Shown here piece after piece: positions 44,007 through 52,744 of a stretch of 64,000 nt of DNA. Origin of the DNA: a bacterium SCSIO 12643. GTDB taxonomy: Bacteria > Bacteroidota > Bacteroidia > Flavobacteriales_G > Salibacteraceae. The stretch spans positions 496,001-560,000 of the forward strand of contig CP073750.1 of assembly GCA_024398135.1 (NCBI GenBank). The letters are read 5' to 3'. How positions within the stretch are numbered: position 1 is the stretch's first letter; every line of letters begins with the position of its first letter. Made by a program: the position numbers and the translations under genes. The notes below the pieces were generated by a model that saw nothing but the letters and a program-made list of their open reading frames with translations, searched no databases and was not told the DNA's origin.

Positions 44007-44549
44007 ATGGAAAAGGGTAAAAATGAAATTGCAATTTTAGGCGCGGGTTGTTTTTGGTGTATTGAAACCATATTTCAACAACTCAATGGGGTGGAATCTG
44101 TTCAATCCGGATATAGTGGTGGACATGTTAAAAATCCATCGTATAAAGAGGTTTGTAACGGGACAACCGGACATGCTGAAGTTGCTAGAATTAATTTCAA
44201 TCCTGAAGTCGTTTCATTTACTGAAATACTTGAAGTATTCTGGAAAGTACATGATCCTACCACATTAAACCGACAAGGTGGTGATATAGGTACACAATAT
44301 CGTTCAGCTGTTTTTTATACGTCTGAAACACAAAAAGAATTGGCAGAAAAATATAAAACCAAATTAGATCAATCTGGTGTTTATGCTAATCCTATCGTTA
44401 CAGAGATCACCGCTTTTGATGTATTCTATCCAGCTGAAGATTATCATAATGATTATTATAATCTTCATGGAGATGAGCAATACTGTAGATTAGTGATTCA
44501 ACCTAAGGTAGAAAAATTCAAGAAGGTCTTTAGTGATAAATTGAAATAG
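44007..44549 (+). CDS. msrA: Peptide-methionine (S)-S-oxide reductase MsrA, cytoplasmic form
   Basis: A 180-residue MsrA without a leader. GAGCFWCIE carries the catalytic Cys15. The GYSGG, GHAEVARINFN, HDPTTLN and GTQYRSAVFY motifs follow the family. The absence of a signal peptide marks it as the cytosolic partner of the exported MsrA at 24.4 kb. The ATG at 44007 is the first in frame and gives the usual N-terminus. A strong terminator separates it from the convergent endonuclease gene. Confidence 0.95.
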   Translation: MEKGKNEIAILGAGCFWCIETIFQQLNGVESVQSGYSGGHVKNPSYKEVCNGTTGHAEVARINFNPEVVSFTEILEVFWKVHDPTTLNRQGGDIGTQYRSAVFYTSETQKELAEKYKTKLDQSGVYANPIVTEITAFDVFYPAEDYHNDYYNLHGDEQYCRLVIQPKVEKFKKVFSDKLK

Positions 44550-44571
44550 TCAGGCACCTTTAGAAATTATT

Positions 44572-44598
44572 AAAAGTCCTGCATGTTTCAGGACTTTT
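44572..44598. terminator. Shared terminator of msrA and the endonuclease gene
   Basis: AAAAGTCCTG (44572-44581) pairs with CAGGACTTTT (44589-44598) around seven bases. It has A and T runs on both sides and lies between two convergent genes. Confidence 0.85.
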
Positions 44599-44606
44599 TC
44601 ATTTCA

Positions 44607-46208
44607 TTATTTTACCATCAAAACCGTCTTTTTCAACTGATCGCCATTTACTGCTTTTACCACATAAGCACCCGCCTCCAGATTTGACACTTGAATTTCG
44701 CTCTGAGTTGAAGTACTTACACCACTATAAACCAGCTCTCCCAGCACATTGAAGATTTGGATCTCATAATTAGTATTCCCTTCCCAAACGATATTTACAG
44801 TCTCATTTGACGGATTTGGAAAAACCTCTAAATTGTCTTTCGCTTCAATTTCAGAAGTAGAAACCGTAGTCCACTCTCCCAACAACGCAATGCTCACCTG
44901 AGACATTCCGGTTGCATCAGAATCAAAGTTTAGAAAATCCGTCACTGTGGTATTTGCGGTTGGTGTGACATTAATTTTGATTTCTAATCCTTTACCCGGT
45001 AACAGCACTTCTGTGCCCATAGTTTGGGCGAAAGAAAAGTTACTGGAATTTGGAATATCAAAGTTGGTCATTGTTATTGCCTGATTTCCTGTATTCACTA
45101 TTCCAATGGTGTAATACAAACTGTCTGTTTGAAAACGCATATCTACGGTATCTCTGGACACGTATAGAGTTTTAACCACAGGTGCTACTGAATTTCCGGA
45201 TATCTTTTGGATTCGTTTTAAAAATTGCGGATAATCCACAAATGGATTTCTATTCTTCTGTAATGCATGAATATCATCATTTCTTTGAATCTCTTTCGCA
45301 TCCGGTAAATCATTGTAATACCAATCTCTTAAAATGCTTTCTTGTCCCTGAACATGATTGGAATAATCCTGATATCTCACCACAAAATAGAATAATGCTC
45401 TGGCCACATCTCCTTTATGTGGATCTCTTGGCTCAAATACACCACCACCTTTTTTAGAACCACCATTACTCCAACTTGGAGTTCCAAATACCACACCAAA
45501 TGGTAAGTTTCCTCTTTGGCTATTTGAAGTCACATCAGTTGGGAACAAATGATGAATATCACTTCTCATCGGTAAACCCTGACTAAAGAACCCTTGTGGG
45601 AAAGTATGTTCACAATTAAAATTATTCGCATTTGCCCCCGGACGCGTATTAAATGTGGCTACTCTGGCTGTATATACACAAGTTACATCACCATTCACGT
45701 TATCAATACTTCCGTACATATTATCACGTGCCACGTTGTATGACAATTGTTGATATCCCGAAGCCAGGATACTTTTCAGTTCATCCTTAAGCGCTTGCTC
45801 TTTTTTATCAAATGTTGCTGAATAATAAGGATTACTAAACAATCCGGATCCTCTTAAATCCAACAAATAATCTCCTCTAAAATCTGTATGTACTACGGCC
45901 TGCATCTCATGGAAAATATTCTGCTCAGGTTTAAAATACATAGGCACCGTATGTGTTCCTCCTGCTGTAATGGTAAAAACAGAATCAAATACATAAAACG
46001 GGCGATGATCATATTTTGAGAAAAAGGTCAGCCCGGTCACATTGATATCATACCCGGAAACATTATCAATTATAACATTGATATAATTCGAATCCGAATA
46101 AATAACATTTTGAAAATCATAGCTTTTACTAGCAAAATCAAGCGGTTGTGAATATCCAAAAAAAGGTATTAAAAAAAGAAATACGAAAAGCTTTTTCATC
46201 ATCATCAA
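44607..46208 (-). CDS. T9SS-exported endonuclease I family protein
   Basis: A 533-residue extracellular nuclease. A signal peptide (MMMMKKLFVFLFLIPFFGYSQ) is followed by an ASH-like beta domain (about 25-125). The endonuclease I catalytic domain (about 130-345) has NCEHTFPQGFFSQ, MRSDIHHLFPTD, NSQRGNLPFG and DPHKGDVARALFYF, matching the EndA/NucM family His-Asn metal site. A second ASH-like domain (about 350-440) and a T9SS sorting domain (about 455-533, VFPNPSNETVNIVWEG) complete it. It probably degrades environmental DNA for phosphate or nucleotides. Confidence 0.9.
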   Translation of the reverse strand: MMMMKKLFVFLFLIPFFGYSQPLDFASKSYDFQNVIYSDSNYINVIIDNVSGYDINVTGLTFFSKYDHRPFYVFDSVFTITAGGTHTVPMYFKPEQNIFHEMQAVVHTDFRGDYLLDLRGSGLFSNPYYSATFDKKEQALKDELKSILASGYQQLSYNVARDNMYGSIDNVNGDVTCVYTARVATFNTRPGANANNFNCEHTFPQGFFSQGLPMRSDIHHLFPTDVTSNSQRGNLPFGVVFGTPSWSNGGSKKGGGVFEPRDPHKGDVARALFYFVVRYQDYSNHVQGQESILRDWYYNDLPDAKEIQRNDDIHALQKNRNPFVDYPQFLKRIQKISGNSVAPVVKTLYVSRDTVDMRFQTDSLYYTIGIVNTGNQAITMTNFDIPNSSNFSFAQTMGTEVLLPGKGLEIKINVTPTANTTVTDFLNFDSDATGMSQVSIALLGEWTTVSTSEIEAKDNLEVFPNPSNETVNIVWEGNTNYEIQIFNVLGELVYSGVSTSTQSEIQVSNLEAGAYVVKAVNGDQLKKTVLMVK

Positions 46209-46248
46209 TTGTTTAGAAAATCAAAAGTAACTTAATTCATCAATTCGT

Positions 46249-46277
46249 TTGATATGATGCCGCTTCGGTTAAATTTG
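46249..46277 (+). promoter_or_regulatory. Promoter candidate for the ABC-F gene
   Basis: TTG (46249-46251) is followed, 18 bases on, by TAAATTTG (46270-46277), a full -7 match. The expected transcript start is about 25-30 bases before the TTG start codon. Confidence 0.5.
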
Positions 46278-46310
46278 TGACTCTCGAAAATCACTTTAAA
46301 TTAATTTGTT

Positions 46311-48242
46311 TTGATCAGTATTAACGGTATCAGTGTTTCTTTTTCAGGAATTGATCTTTTTAAGGACATTTCATTTTTGGTTAATTCCAGAGATCGTATT
46401 GGATTAGTGGGTAAAAACGGAGCGGGAAAATCCACACTCATGAAGGTCATTATGGGGCGTCAAAAACTAGACTCCGGTTCTGTTACGGTATCGAGTGATG
46501 AGAGTTTGGGTTATCTGGCTCAGGAACTCATGTTTCAATCTGAAAAAACGGTGTTGGAAGAAGCTTTAAGCGCATTCGAAGAAATGAATACACTTAAACA
46601 GGAAATCGAAGACATCAATCATCAATTAGAAACCAGAACAGATTATGAAAGTGATGCATATCAGGCTTTAATTCAGCAGCTCACCGAAAAGCACGAGCGT
46701 CTGGATATTATTGATTTGGGAAATCCGGAAAGTGAGGCAGAGAAAATTTTAATTGGGTTAGGTTTTACGAGAGACAAACTCCAAATGAAAATGACCCAAT
46801 TCAGTATGGGGTGGCAAATGCGTGTGGAACTGGCAAAACTACTTCTCATCAAGCCTACGCTATTGCTACTGGATGAGCCGACCAACCATTTGGATATTGA
46901 AGCTATTATCTGGCTGGAAGGATATTTAAAAAACTACTCCGGTGCGATGATGATGATTTCACACGATAAAATGTTTTTGGATAATGTGACCAATCGTACC
47001 ATTGAAATCGTTATGGGTAAAACATACGATTACAAAGTGCCTTATACCAAATATCTCACATTAAGAGAGGAACGTATTGCACAACAATTACGTGCACAAA
47101 AAAATCAGCAGGATTACATTAAGCAGCAAGAACGATTTATTGAGCGATTTAAAGCCAAAGCAACCAAGGCAAAAGCAGCACAATCCAAACAGAAACAACT
47201 AGACAAAGTAGAGCGAATAGAAATTGATATTGTGGACAATAGCAGTATTCAATTTAAATTTCCAGAAGCGCAAAGATCCGGTCAGGTGGTTTTAAAGGCA
47301 GAAAATGTAGCTAAAGCGTATGGCAAGCATCAGATTTTCACAGATGTGAATCTGGAAGTGAATCGTGGCGAGAAAGTGGCTCTTGTTGGACAAAATGGAA
47401 TGGGGAAATCCACTTTCCTCAAGCTATTCTGTGAAGACGAAAGACATGAAGGAAAAATAATGTTGGGACACAATGTGGAAATGAACTATTACGCTCAGGT
47501 TCAGGAAAACACTTTAGACACGGATATCACCGTGTATCAAACCATTGAAAACATTGCAACCAACGAATGGACCAACCCCGCACGTATGCGTGGACTTTTA
47601 GGAACTTTCTTATTTAGAGAAGACGATATGGATAAGAAGGTAAAAGTACTTTCAGGAGGAGAAAAATCTCGATTGGCTTTAGCTAAAATGTTATTGGTAT
47701 CGAGAAACCTGCTCGTAATGGATGAGCCTACCAATCACCTGGACATTGCTTCTAAAGAGATGCTGAAAAAAGCACTTTTGGAATACAATGGAACTTTAGT
47801 AGTTGTTTCTCACGATAGAGATTTCCTGGATGGATTAACACAAAAAACCTTTGAATTTATCGATGGTCGGGTTCAGGAACATTTAGGTCCAATCAATGAT
47901 TTCTTACGTAAACATCAATCTGATACCTTTAGAGATTTTGAAACATCAGCTAAAAAAGCTCCCGTTATCAAGACGAATAAGGAGTCTGCGCAAAAAGATG
48001 CGTATCTACAGAAGAAAGAAAATGATAAATTGATTCGAAAAATCAATAAGGATATCCAAAAAGCTGAAAAGAAAATCGAGAAATTAGAAACAGAAATTTC
48101 AAATATCGAATCACAATTAGCTCAAGCGGCAGATTCCAATCCTGAAGAACTCTATACCCAACATGCTGAAAAATCAAGAGAATTAGAAACGGTTATGGCC
48201 AATTGGGAAAAACTTCATACCGATTTGGAAGATCTGCAATAG
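46311..48242 (+). CDS. ABC-F family ATP-binding protein
   Basis: A 643-residue soluble protein with two ABC ATPase domains. Domain 1 has GKNGAGKST (Walker A), SMGWQMRVELAKLLL (degenerate signature) and LLLLDEPTNHLD (Walker B). Domain 2 has GQNGMGKST, LSGGEKSRLALAKMLL and LLVMDEPTNHLD. A linker with basic helices lies between (about 240-310), and a coiled-coil C-terminal extension spans 560-640. ABC-F proteins act on the ribosome (translation factors or antibiotic protection); this one looks like the housekeeping Uup/YheS-like type. The start is a TTG at 46311, which gives the standard MISINGISVSF N-terminus. Confidence 0.93.
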   Translation: MISINGISVSFSGIDLFKDISFLVNSRDRIGLVGKNGAGKSTLMKVIMGRQKLDSGSVTVSSDESLGYLAQELMFQSEKTVLEEALSAFEEMNTLKQEIEDINHQLETRTDYESDAYQALIQQLTEKHERLDIIDLGNPESEAEKILIGLGFTRDKLQMKMTQFSMGWQMRVELAKLLLIKPTLLLLDEPTNHLDIEAIIWLEGYLKNYSGAMMMISHDKMFLDNVTNRTIEIVMGKTYDYKVPYTKYLTLREERIAQQLRAQKNQQDYIKQQERFIERFKAKATKAKAAQSKQKQLDKVERIEIDIVDNSSIQFKFPEAQRSGQVVLKAENVAKAYGKHQIFTDVNLEVNRGEKVALVGQNGMGKSTFLKLFCEDERHEGKIMLGHNVEMNYYAQVQENTLDTDITVYQTIENIATNEWTNPARMRGLLGTFLFREDDMDKKVKVLSGGEKSRLALAKMLLVSRNLLVMDEPTNHLDIASKEMLKKALLEYNGTLVVVSHDRDFLDGLTQKTFEFIDGRVQEHLGPINDFLRKHQSDTFRDFETSAKKAPVIKTNKESAQKDAYLQKKENDKLIRKINKDIQKAEKKIEKLETEISNIESQLAQAADSNPEELYTQHAEKSRELETVMANWEKLHTDLEDLQ

Positions 48243-48286
48243 ATCAAATTCCTCGTACATATAGAAAAATTAGGGGTTATCCCCTA

Positions 48287-48317
48287 TTGTGTAGATTTCA
48301 AAACACCTTTACGTTTG
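48287..48317 (+). promoter_or_regulatory. Consensus promoter of the candidate small RNA
   Basis: TTG (48287-48289), a 20-base spacer and TACGTTTG (48310-48317) match the Bacteroidota -33/-7 consensus fully. The next coding gene is about 130 bases beyond and is separated from it by an intrinsic terminator, so the promoter serves a short transcript. Confidence 0.6.
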
Positions 48318-48322
48318 TTGTA

Positions 48323-48407
48323 TAAGTTTTCATTAGGATGTAAAGGGGGGAGCCTTTACATCTGCCCCTAAAAACCGTTTTGGCCCCTAATCAAAACGGT
48401 TTTTTTA
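48323..48407 (+). ncRNA. Candidate small structured RNA of about 85 nt
   Basis: The segment lies between a consensus promoter and an intrinsic terminator and has no reading frame of note. Hairpin 1 is GATGTAAAGG (48337-48346) with CCTTTACATC (48353-48362) and a G-rich loop GGGGAG. Hairpin 2 is the terminator. GCCCCTAA occurs twice, between the hairpins and in the terminator loop, and its CCCC can pair with the G-rich loop as a pseudoknot or kissing pair. Location and size are compatible with the Flavo-1-type RNAs of flavobacteria, but I cannot confirm a match. Confidence 0.5.
48371..48407 (+). terminator. Intrinsic terminator of the candidate small RNA
   Basis: AAAACCGTTTTG (48371-48382) pairs perfectly with CAAAACGGTTTT (48392-48403) around GCCCCTAAT and runs into eight T residues. 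Confidence 0.9.
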
Positions 48408-48446
48408 TGGTTCGATTTTTGTTATTTTTGAGTAAACACCGGATTC

Positions 48447-49490
48447 ATGACAAGACTTATATCTCTCGCTTTCTTTTTGTGTACACTCTCATCATATGCT
48501 CAAGTAACTATTGAATCATTTGATCTTCCACAACCCGGTAAATCATATATCCGATCTAATTCAACCGCTACCAATTTGGATTTGACGCAAACCGGACCTA
48601 ATCAAACATGGGATTTCACCAGTCTGGTGAGAAGTAGCAGAGATACCATCACTTATCAAGCGGTATCCCAAACACCCCTCTTCTATCAAATCATGTTTAA
48701 CAATCCGTTAAATCCTCCGTATAAAGCTTCAGAAGCACGTAAGAGTCCGGATGTGAATATTGGTGGCTTTCTGGATTTAAGTAACAACTATCTTTTCTTT
48801 AAAAATTCATCCAGTGAATGGAATGAAGTTGGAATTGGAACCACCATTATGGGTGCCCCATTACCTACACAATATTCTGATATTAAAACAAAGTTGCGAC
48901 TCCCACTAAATTACAATGATGTCAATACTGACAATTATACGTACCTCATTCAGGTCCCTACTTTTGGGGCTATCGGACAAAGTGGCACCTTAAATTATGT
49001 TGTGGACGGTTGGGGTATTCTGAAAACTCCGGGGGGTACATTTGATGCTTTACGTGTTAAAACCGAGGTGATCAAAGCAGATACCGTATATGTGAACCTT
49101 CTGGGAATTGGAACTTCTATACCTTCAATGGAAACTACTTACGAATGGTATACAAAAAATGAAGGTTATCCGGTTTTGTCCGTAACCACCCAACTAGGTG
49201 TGATTACTTCTGTGCAATTTGCAGATGATCTCACGACCAGTATCAACGAAGAAGATATTGTGGTACATCAAAACAGTATTTACCCAAATCCGGTTAAAGA
49301 TTTATTGCATTTACAATTAACCCAAAATGATCTTAAAATTACCGTTTTAGATATTTCAGGTAAAGTGGTTATGCAACCGGATCAACTGAGTCCAAAAGTT
49401 TTGGATATGAATCATCTCCCTAAAGGAATTTACTTTATCAGGTATTCCAATGATCAAACCAATGAAGTTCAGCAGTTTGTTAAGCAGTAA
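48447..49490 (+). CDS. T9SS-exported protein of unknown function
   Basis: A 347-residue secreted protein. A signal peptide (MTRLISLAFFLCTLSSYAQ) is followed by about 240 residues of beta-rich text that I do not recognise (QTGPNQTWDFTSLVRSSRD, WGILKTPGGTFDALRVKTE, ETTYEWYTKNEGYPVLSV). The pattern resembles other Bacteroidota surface proteins of unknown role. It ends with a T9SS type A sorting domain (about 275-347, SIYPNPVKDLLHLQL to NEVQQFVKQ). It is the last gene before the CDP-sugar cluster and has its own upstream region. Confidence 0.75.
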   Translation: MTRLISLAFFLCTLSSYAQVTIESFDLPQPGKSYIRSNSTATNLDLTQTGPNQTWDFTSLVRSSRDTITYQAVSQTPLFYQIMFNNPLNPPYKASEARKSPDVNIGGFLDLSNNYLFFKNSSSEWNEVGIGTTIMGAPLPTQYSDIKTKLRLPLNYNDVNTDNYTYLIQVPTFGAIGQSGTLNYVVDGWGILKTPGGTFDALRVKTEVIKADTVYVNLLGIGTSIPSMETTYEWYTKNEGYPVLSVTTQLGVITSVQFADDLTTSINEEDIVVHQNSIYPNPVKDLLHLQLTQNDLKITVLDISGKVVMQPDQLSPKVLDMNHLPKGIYFIRYSNDQTNEVQQFVKQ

Positions 49491-49610
49491 CTGCTTCACT
49501 CAGTAGTAATTGGTGGCATTTAGTATCGTGATATCCTAAGGTTAATTTTTGGTTATTTCACTCTTTCATTTTTTAAGAAACTTAAACTTATTAATCCATA
49601 GTCAATGTCT

Positions 49611-49618
49611 TATATTTG
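49611..49618 (+). promoter_or_regulatory. -7 promoter element upstream of rfbF
   Basis: TATATTTG is a full match to TAnnTTTG about 40 bases before the rfbF start. The expected TTG position about 20 bases upstream reads TTA, so the match is partial. Confidence 0.35.
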
Positions 49619-49656
49619 CGACATATCGCTGTTAAGCAGGCACAATAAAATACCGA

Positions 49657-50430
49657 ATGAAAGTAGTCATTTTTGCCGGGGGTAAAGGCACCCGAATCTC
49701 AGAAGAATCACATTTAAGACCAAAACCAATGATTGAAATAGGTGGCAAACCTATTTTATGGCATATCATGAAAATGTATGAGTCCTATGGTCACAAAGAA
49801 TTCATCGTTTGTTTGGGTTACAAAGGTTATATGATCAAAGAGTATTTCCTGAACTATTATTACCACAATGCGGATGTGACTGTTGATTTGGAAAGCAATC
49901 AGGTGAAAGTCCATAAAAACAAATCTGAATCATTTAGTGTGACTTTAGTCGATACTGGTTTGGAAACAATGACTGCCGGAAGATTAAAACAAGTTGAGCC
50001 TTATATTGGTAATGAAGAATTCATGTTGACCTATGGTGACGGTGTATGCGACATCAATATGGATGATGAATTAAAATTTCACCGCTCACATGGTAAAATT
50101 TGTACGATGAGTATTGTACAACCGGGTAGTAGATTTGGAGTGATTGATCTGGACGAGAATAATGTCGTTCAAAAATTTGTTGAGAAGCCCAAAGAAGATG
50201 GTGCCTGGATCAATGGTGGTTTCTTTATTCTAAAACCGGAGGTGTTCAAATATCTTCATGATGATGCAAACGATATCATGTGGGAGCGTCAGCCATTGGA
50301 AGATATTGCCAAAGATGGTGAGTTAGTCGCATACAAACATGATGGTTTCTGGAAGTGTATGGACACCTTGAGAGACAATAAGGATTTGAATGCACTTTGG
50401 GAACAAAAACCTAAATGGAGAAACTGGTAA
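49657..50430 (+). CDS. rfbF: Glucose-1-phosphate cytidylyltransferase
   Basis: This enzyme makes CDP-glucose from glucose 1-phosphate and CTP, the first step of CDP-6-deoxyhexose synthesis. The N-terminal FAGGKGTRISEES carries the nucleotide-binding signature, followed by RPKPMIEIGGKPILWHIMK, the metal site YGDGVCDINMD and NGGFFILKPE. The 257-residue length is the family standard. The stop overlaps the next start (TAATG), coupling it to rfbG. Confidence 0.95.
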   Translation: MKVVIFAGGKGTRISEESHLRPKPMIEIGGKPILWHIMKMYESYGHKEFIVCLGYKGYMIKEYFLNYYYHNADVTVDLESNQVKVHKNKSESFSVTLVDTGLETMTAGRLKQVEPYIGNEEFMLTYGDGVCDINMDDELKFHRSHGKICTMSIVQPGSRFGVIDLDENNVVQKFVEKPKEDGAWINGGFFILKPEVFKYLHDDANDIMWERQPLEDIAKDGELVAYKHDGFWKCMDTLRDNKDLNALWEQKPKWRNW

Positions 50431-51515
50431 TGCTGGATTTACTCAAAAAAACTTACGCTGGAAAAAAAGTATTTCTAACAGGGCATACCGGTTTTAAGGG
50501 AAGCTGGCTTTTAGTTATGCTCAAAGAACTAGGGGCTGAAGTGGTAGGTTTTTCTCTCAAACCGGAATCAGAAAAAGATTTATATCACCAAATCAACGGG
50601 GATCAACTGTGTACTTCAATCATAGGTGATATTAGATATCGTGAAAGAGTTAAACATGCGATCTTAGACTTCCAACCTGACTTTGTAATTCATATGGCCG
50701 CACAAGCTTTGGTAATTCCATCTTATGCGGATCCGCTGGGAACTATGGACACCAACGTGATGGGAACTCTTCATGTTCTGGACGCTTTCAGGCAATTGGA
50801 AAAACCTTGTGTAATGGTTAATATTACCACGGATAAAGTCTATGAAAACAAAGAAAGACTTGAACCATATACCGAAGATGAACCAAAAGGTGGTTACGAT
50901 CCATATTCAGCTTCTAAAGCGGCTGCGGAGATCGTGAGTCAATCTTATAGATTATCATTTCTAAATCCTGAGCAGTATGAAACACACCATAAATCTATGT
51001 CTACCGTAAGAAGTGGAAATGTGATTGGCGGTGGAGATTGGAATGAAGCAAGAATTATCCCTGATCTGGCACGTGCATTGGGACAAAACGAGAAACTTAT
51101 TTTAAGGAATCCTAATGCAGTAAGGCCCTGGCAACATGTATTGGATCCATTATACGGATACTTGTTGATCGGAGCTAAAATGGCTGAAGATCCGGTGAAT
51201 TTTGCCTCAGCGTATAATTTCGGACCTGAACCGGAAAATGAATTGACAGTTGAGGAACTGGTTCAAATTTCGATTGATGTTTGGGGAAGTGGTTCTTATG
51301 AAGTTCAACAAGTAGAAGGTCAATTACACGAAGCCGGGTTGCTTAAACTAGATATTCAAAAAGCAAAATCTACTTTAAACTGGTATCCTATGTTAAATGC
51401 GAAGGATACGGTCATCTGGACCATTGACTGGTACAAAGCACCTGAGTCCGAATGGGCTGAAAAAACGACAGAACAAGTACGTTCGTATTTTGATAAATTG
51501 TCTTCCTTTGCGTAA
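50430..51515 (+). CDS. rfbG: CDP-glucose 4,6-dehydratase
   Basis: This short-chain dehydrogenase-type enzyme converts CDP-glucose to CDP-4-keto-6-deoxyglucose with bound NAD+. The Rossmann motif is LTGHTGFKGSW, the catalytic Tyr-Lys pair is in PYSASKAAAE, and TTDKVYEN and RSGNVIGGGDWNEARIIPD follow. The start ATG at 50430 overlaps the rfbF stop by one base; an in-frame ATG at 50415 would overlap by 16 bases and give a longer N-terminus. The one-base overlap is preferred because it matches the trkA-trkH arrangement and the family N-terminus. Confidence 0.93.
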   Translation: MLDLLKKTYAGKKVFLTGHTGFKGSWLLVMLKELGAEVVGFSLKPESEKDLYHQINGDQLCTSIIGDIRYRERVKHAILDFQPDFVIHMAAQALVIPSYADPLGTMDTNVMGTLHVLDAFRQLEKPCVMVNITTDKVYENKERLEPYTEDEPKGGYDPYSASKAAAEIVSQSYRLSFLNPEQYETHHKSMSTVRSGNVIGGGDWNEARIIPDLARALGQNEKLILRNPNAVRPWQHVLDPLYGYLLIGAKMAEDPVNFASAYNFGPEPENELTVEELVQISIDVWGSGSYEVQQVEGQLHEAGLLKLDIQKAKSTLNWYPMLNAKDTVIWTIDWYKAPESEWAEKTTEQVRSYFDKLSSFA

Positions 51516-51525
51516 CTAAAGCGGT

Positions 51526-52065
51526 ATGATGAAAATCCGAAAAACCAATATTGACGGTTTATTTGTAATTGACTTATTTCATGCTGAAGATGCGCGTGGC
51601 GGATTCGTTAAGACTTTCCATGCTTCTACCATGAAAGCGTCCGGATTGAATACCGATTTTTCGGAAAGCTTCTACTCTATCAACAATAAAGGAGTGATTA
51701 GAGGAATGCATTTTCAAACTCCTCCTCATGATCACGATAAACTTGTTTTTTGTAACCATGGCCGTTTAAATGATGTTGTATTAGACATTCGTACATCATC
51801 TCCAACCTTTGGACATTTTGCGAGTATAGAACTATCGGGAGACAATCATCGCGCACTTTATTTAGCCAAAGGTTTGGCGCATGGGTTTGAAAGTCTGGAA
51901 GATCATACCATCATGACATATTTGACGTCTACTGAACATCAACCTTCACACGATCAGGGAATTCGTTTTGACAGTTTCGGTAAAAAATGGGATACTCCAA
52001 ATCCAATCATTAATGAGCGAGATTTATCCTGGCCAGGATTGGACGAATACGATTCGCCATTCTAA
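51526..52065 (+). CDS. dTDP-4-dehydrorhamnose 3,5-epimerase family protein (RmlC-like)
   Basis: A 179-residue cupin of the RmlC family, with DARGGFVKTFH, SINNKGVIRGMHFQTPPHDHDKLVFC (catalytic His near residue 64) and LAHGFESLEDHTIMTYLTS. The RmlC fold epimerises C3 and C5 of 4-keto-6-deoxy-NDP-sugars. Placed directly after CDP-glucose 4,6-dehydratase, it probably acts on the CDP-sugar, so a dTDP-rhamnose name should not be assumed. Starts with ATG ATG; either codon could be used. Further genes for a complete CDP-sugar pathway are not present here. Confidence 0.85.
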   Translation: MMKIRKTNIDGLFVIDLFHAEDARGGFVKTFHASTMKASGLNTDFSESFYSINNKGVIRGMHFQTPPHDHDKLVFCNHGRLNDVVLDIRTSSPTFGHFASIELSGDNHRALYLAKGLAHGFESLEDHTIMTYLTSTEHQPSHDQGIRFDSFGKKWDTPNPIINERDLSWPGLDEYDSPF

Positions 52066-52066
52066 A

Positions 52067-52744
52067 TCAAGATTCTTTTTTTAATATATGAATGTCGGCT
52101 ATGAGTTGTTTGACATCTACCAACAAGGTGCCATTATATATTCCCCGAATTCGTTGATTCTCATCTACTAAAATAAAATGTTCCGTATGTAAAAATTCGG
52201 TACTGTCTTTTGTAAAACCTATATCCTCTTCTGCAAAATATGATTGTCTGGCTAAATCATATATTTCACTTTTGCTCCCGGTCAGGAAAAACCAATTCGG
52301 GTCTTTGATTTTTTTGTCATAAACATATTCATTCAATCTTTTCACGGAATCACTCCAGGGAGTTACTGAATATGATAATAACATCACTTCATCATCATCT
52401 AGAAAGGCATCACTCACCAGCTTCATGTTGTTGGTCATTTTAGGACAAATACTGCCACAACTGGTAAACATAAAATCTGCTACGTGAATTTTTCCTTTGA
52501 TGTTCTCATGGGTGACATCTTGATTTAAATGATTTTTAAATTTAAAATCATCTATGGTATGTGTGATCTTTTCAGTTACTTCATTCTCATTTTGTATAAA
52601 ATGAGGAGTAAAATCCGGAGTATTAAAATATGGTAAGCGTTCAATTGGTTCGGAACATGAAAATAAAGTCAATACTCCAATAACGCTAATCCACAAATAA
52701 ACTATCAGAGATGTTGACGCAGTTTTTCGTCCCCAAAAGCCCAT
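52067..52744 (-). CDS. SCO1/SenC family lipoprotein
   Basis: A thioredoxin-fold copper chaperone-type protein, often used to assemble the CuA site of cytochrome oxidase. The copper-binding pair is visible in FTSCGSICPKM, with the distal His in LHTEHFILVD. The start at 52744 (MGFWGRKTAS) is chosen because it places a normal signal (SLIVYLWISVIGVLTLFSC, lipobox LFSC) near the N-terminus. The frame is open to 52795. Either start overlaps the 3' end of the upstream MORN-like gene, so the two are translationally coupled. Confidence 0.85.
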   Translation of the reverse strand: MGFWGRKTASTSLIVYLWISVIGVLTLFSCSEPIERLPYFNTPDFTPHFIQNENEVTEKITHTIDDFKFKNHLNQDVTHENIKGKIHVADFMFTSCGSICPKMTNNMKLVSDAFLDDDEVMLLSYSVTPWSDSVKRLNEYVYDKKIKDPNWFFLTGSKSEIYDLARQSYFAEEDIGFTKDSTEFLHTEHFILVDENQRIRGIYNGTLLVDVKQLIADIHILKKES

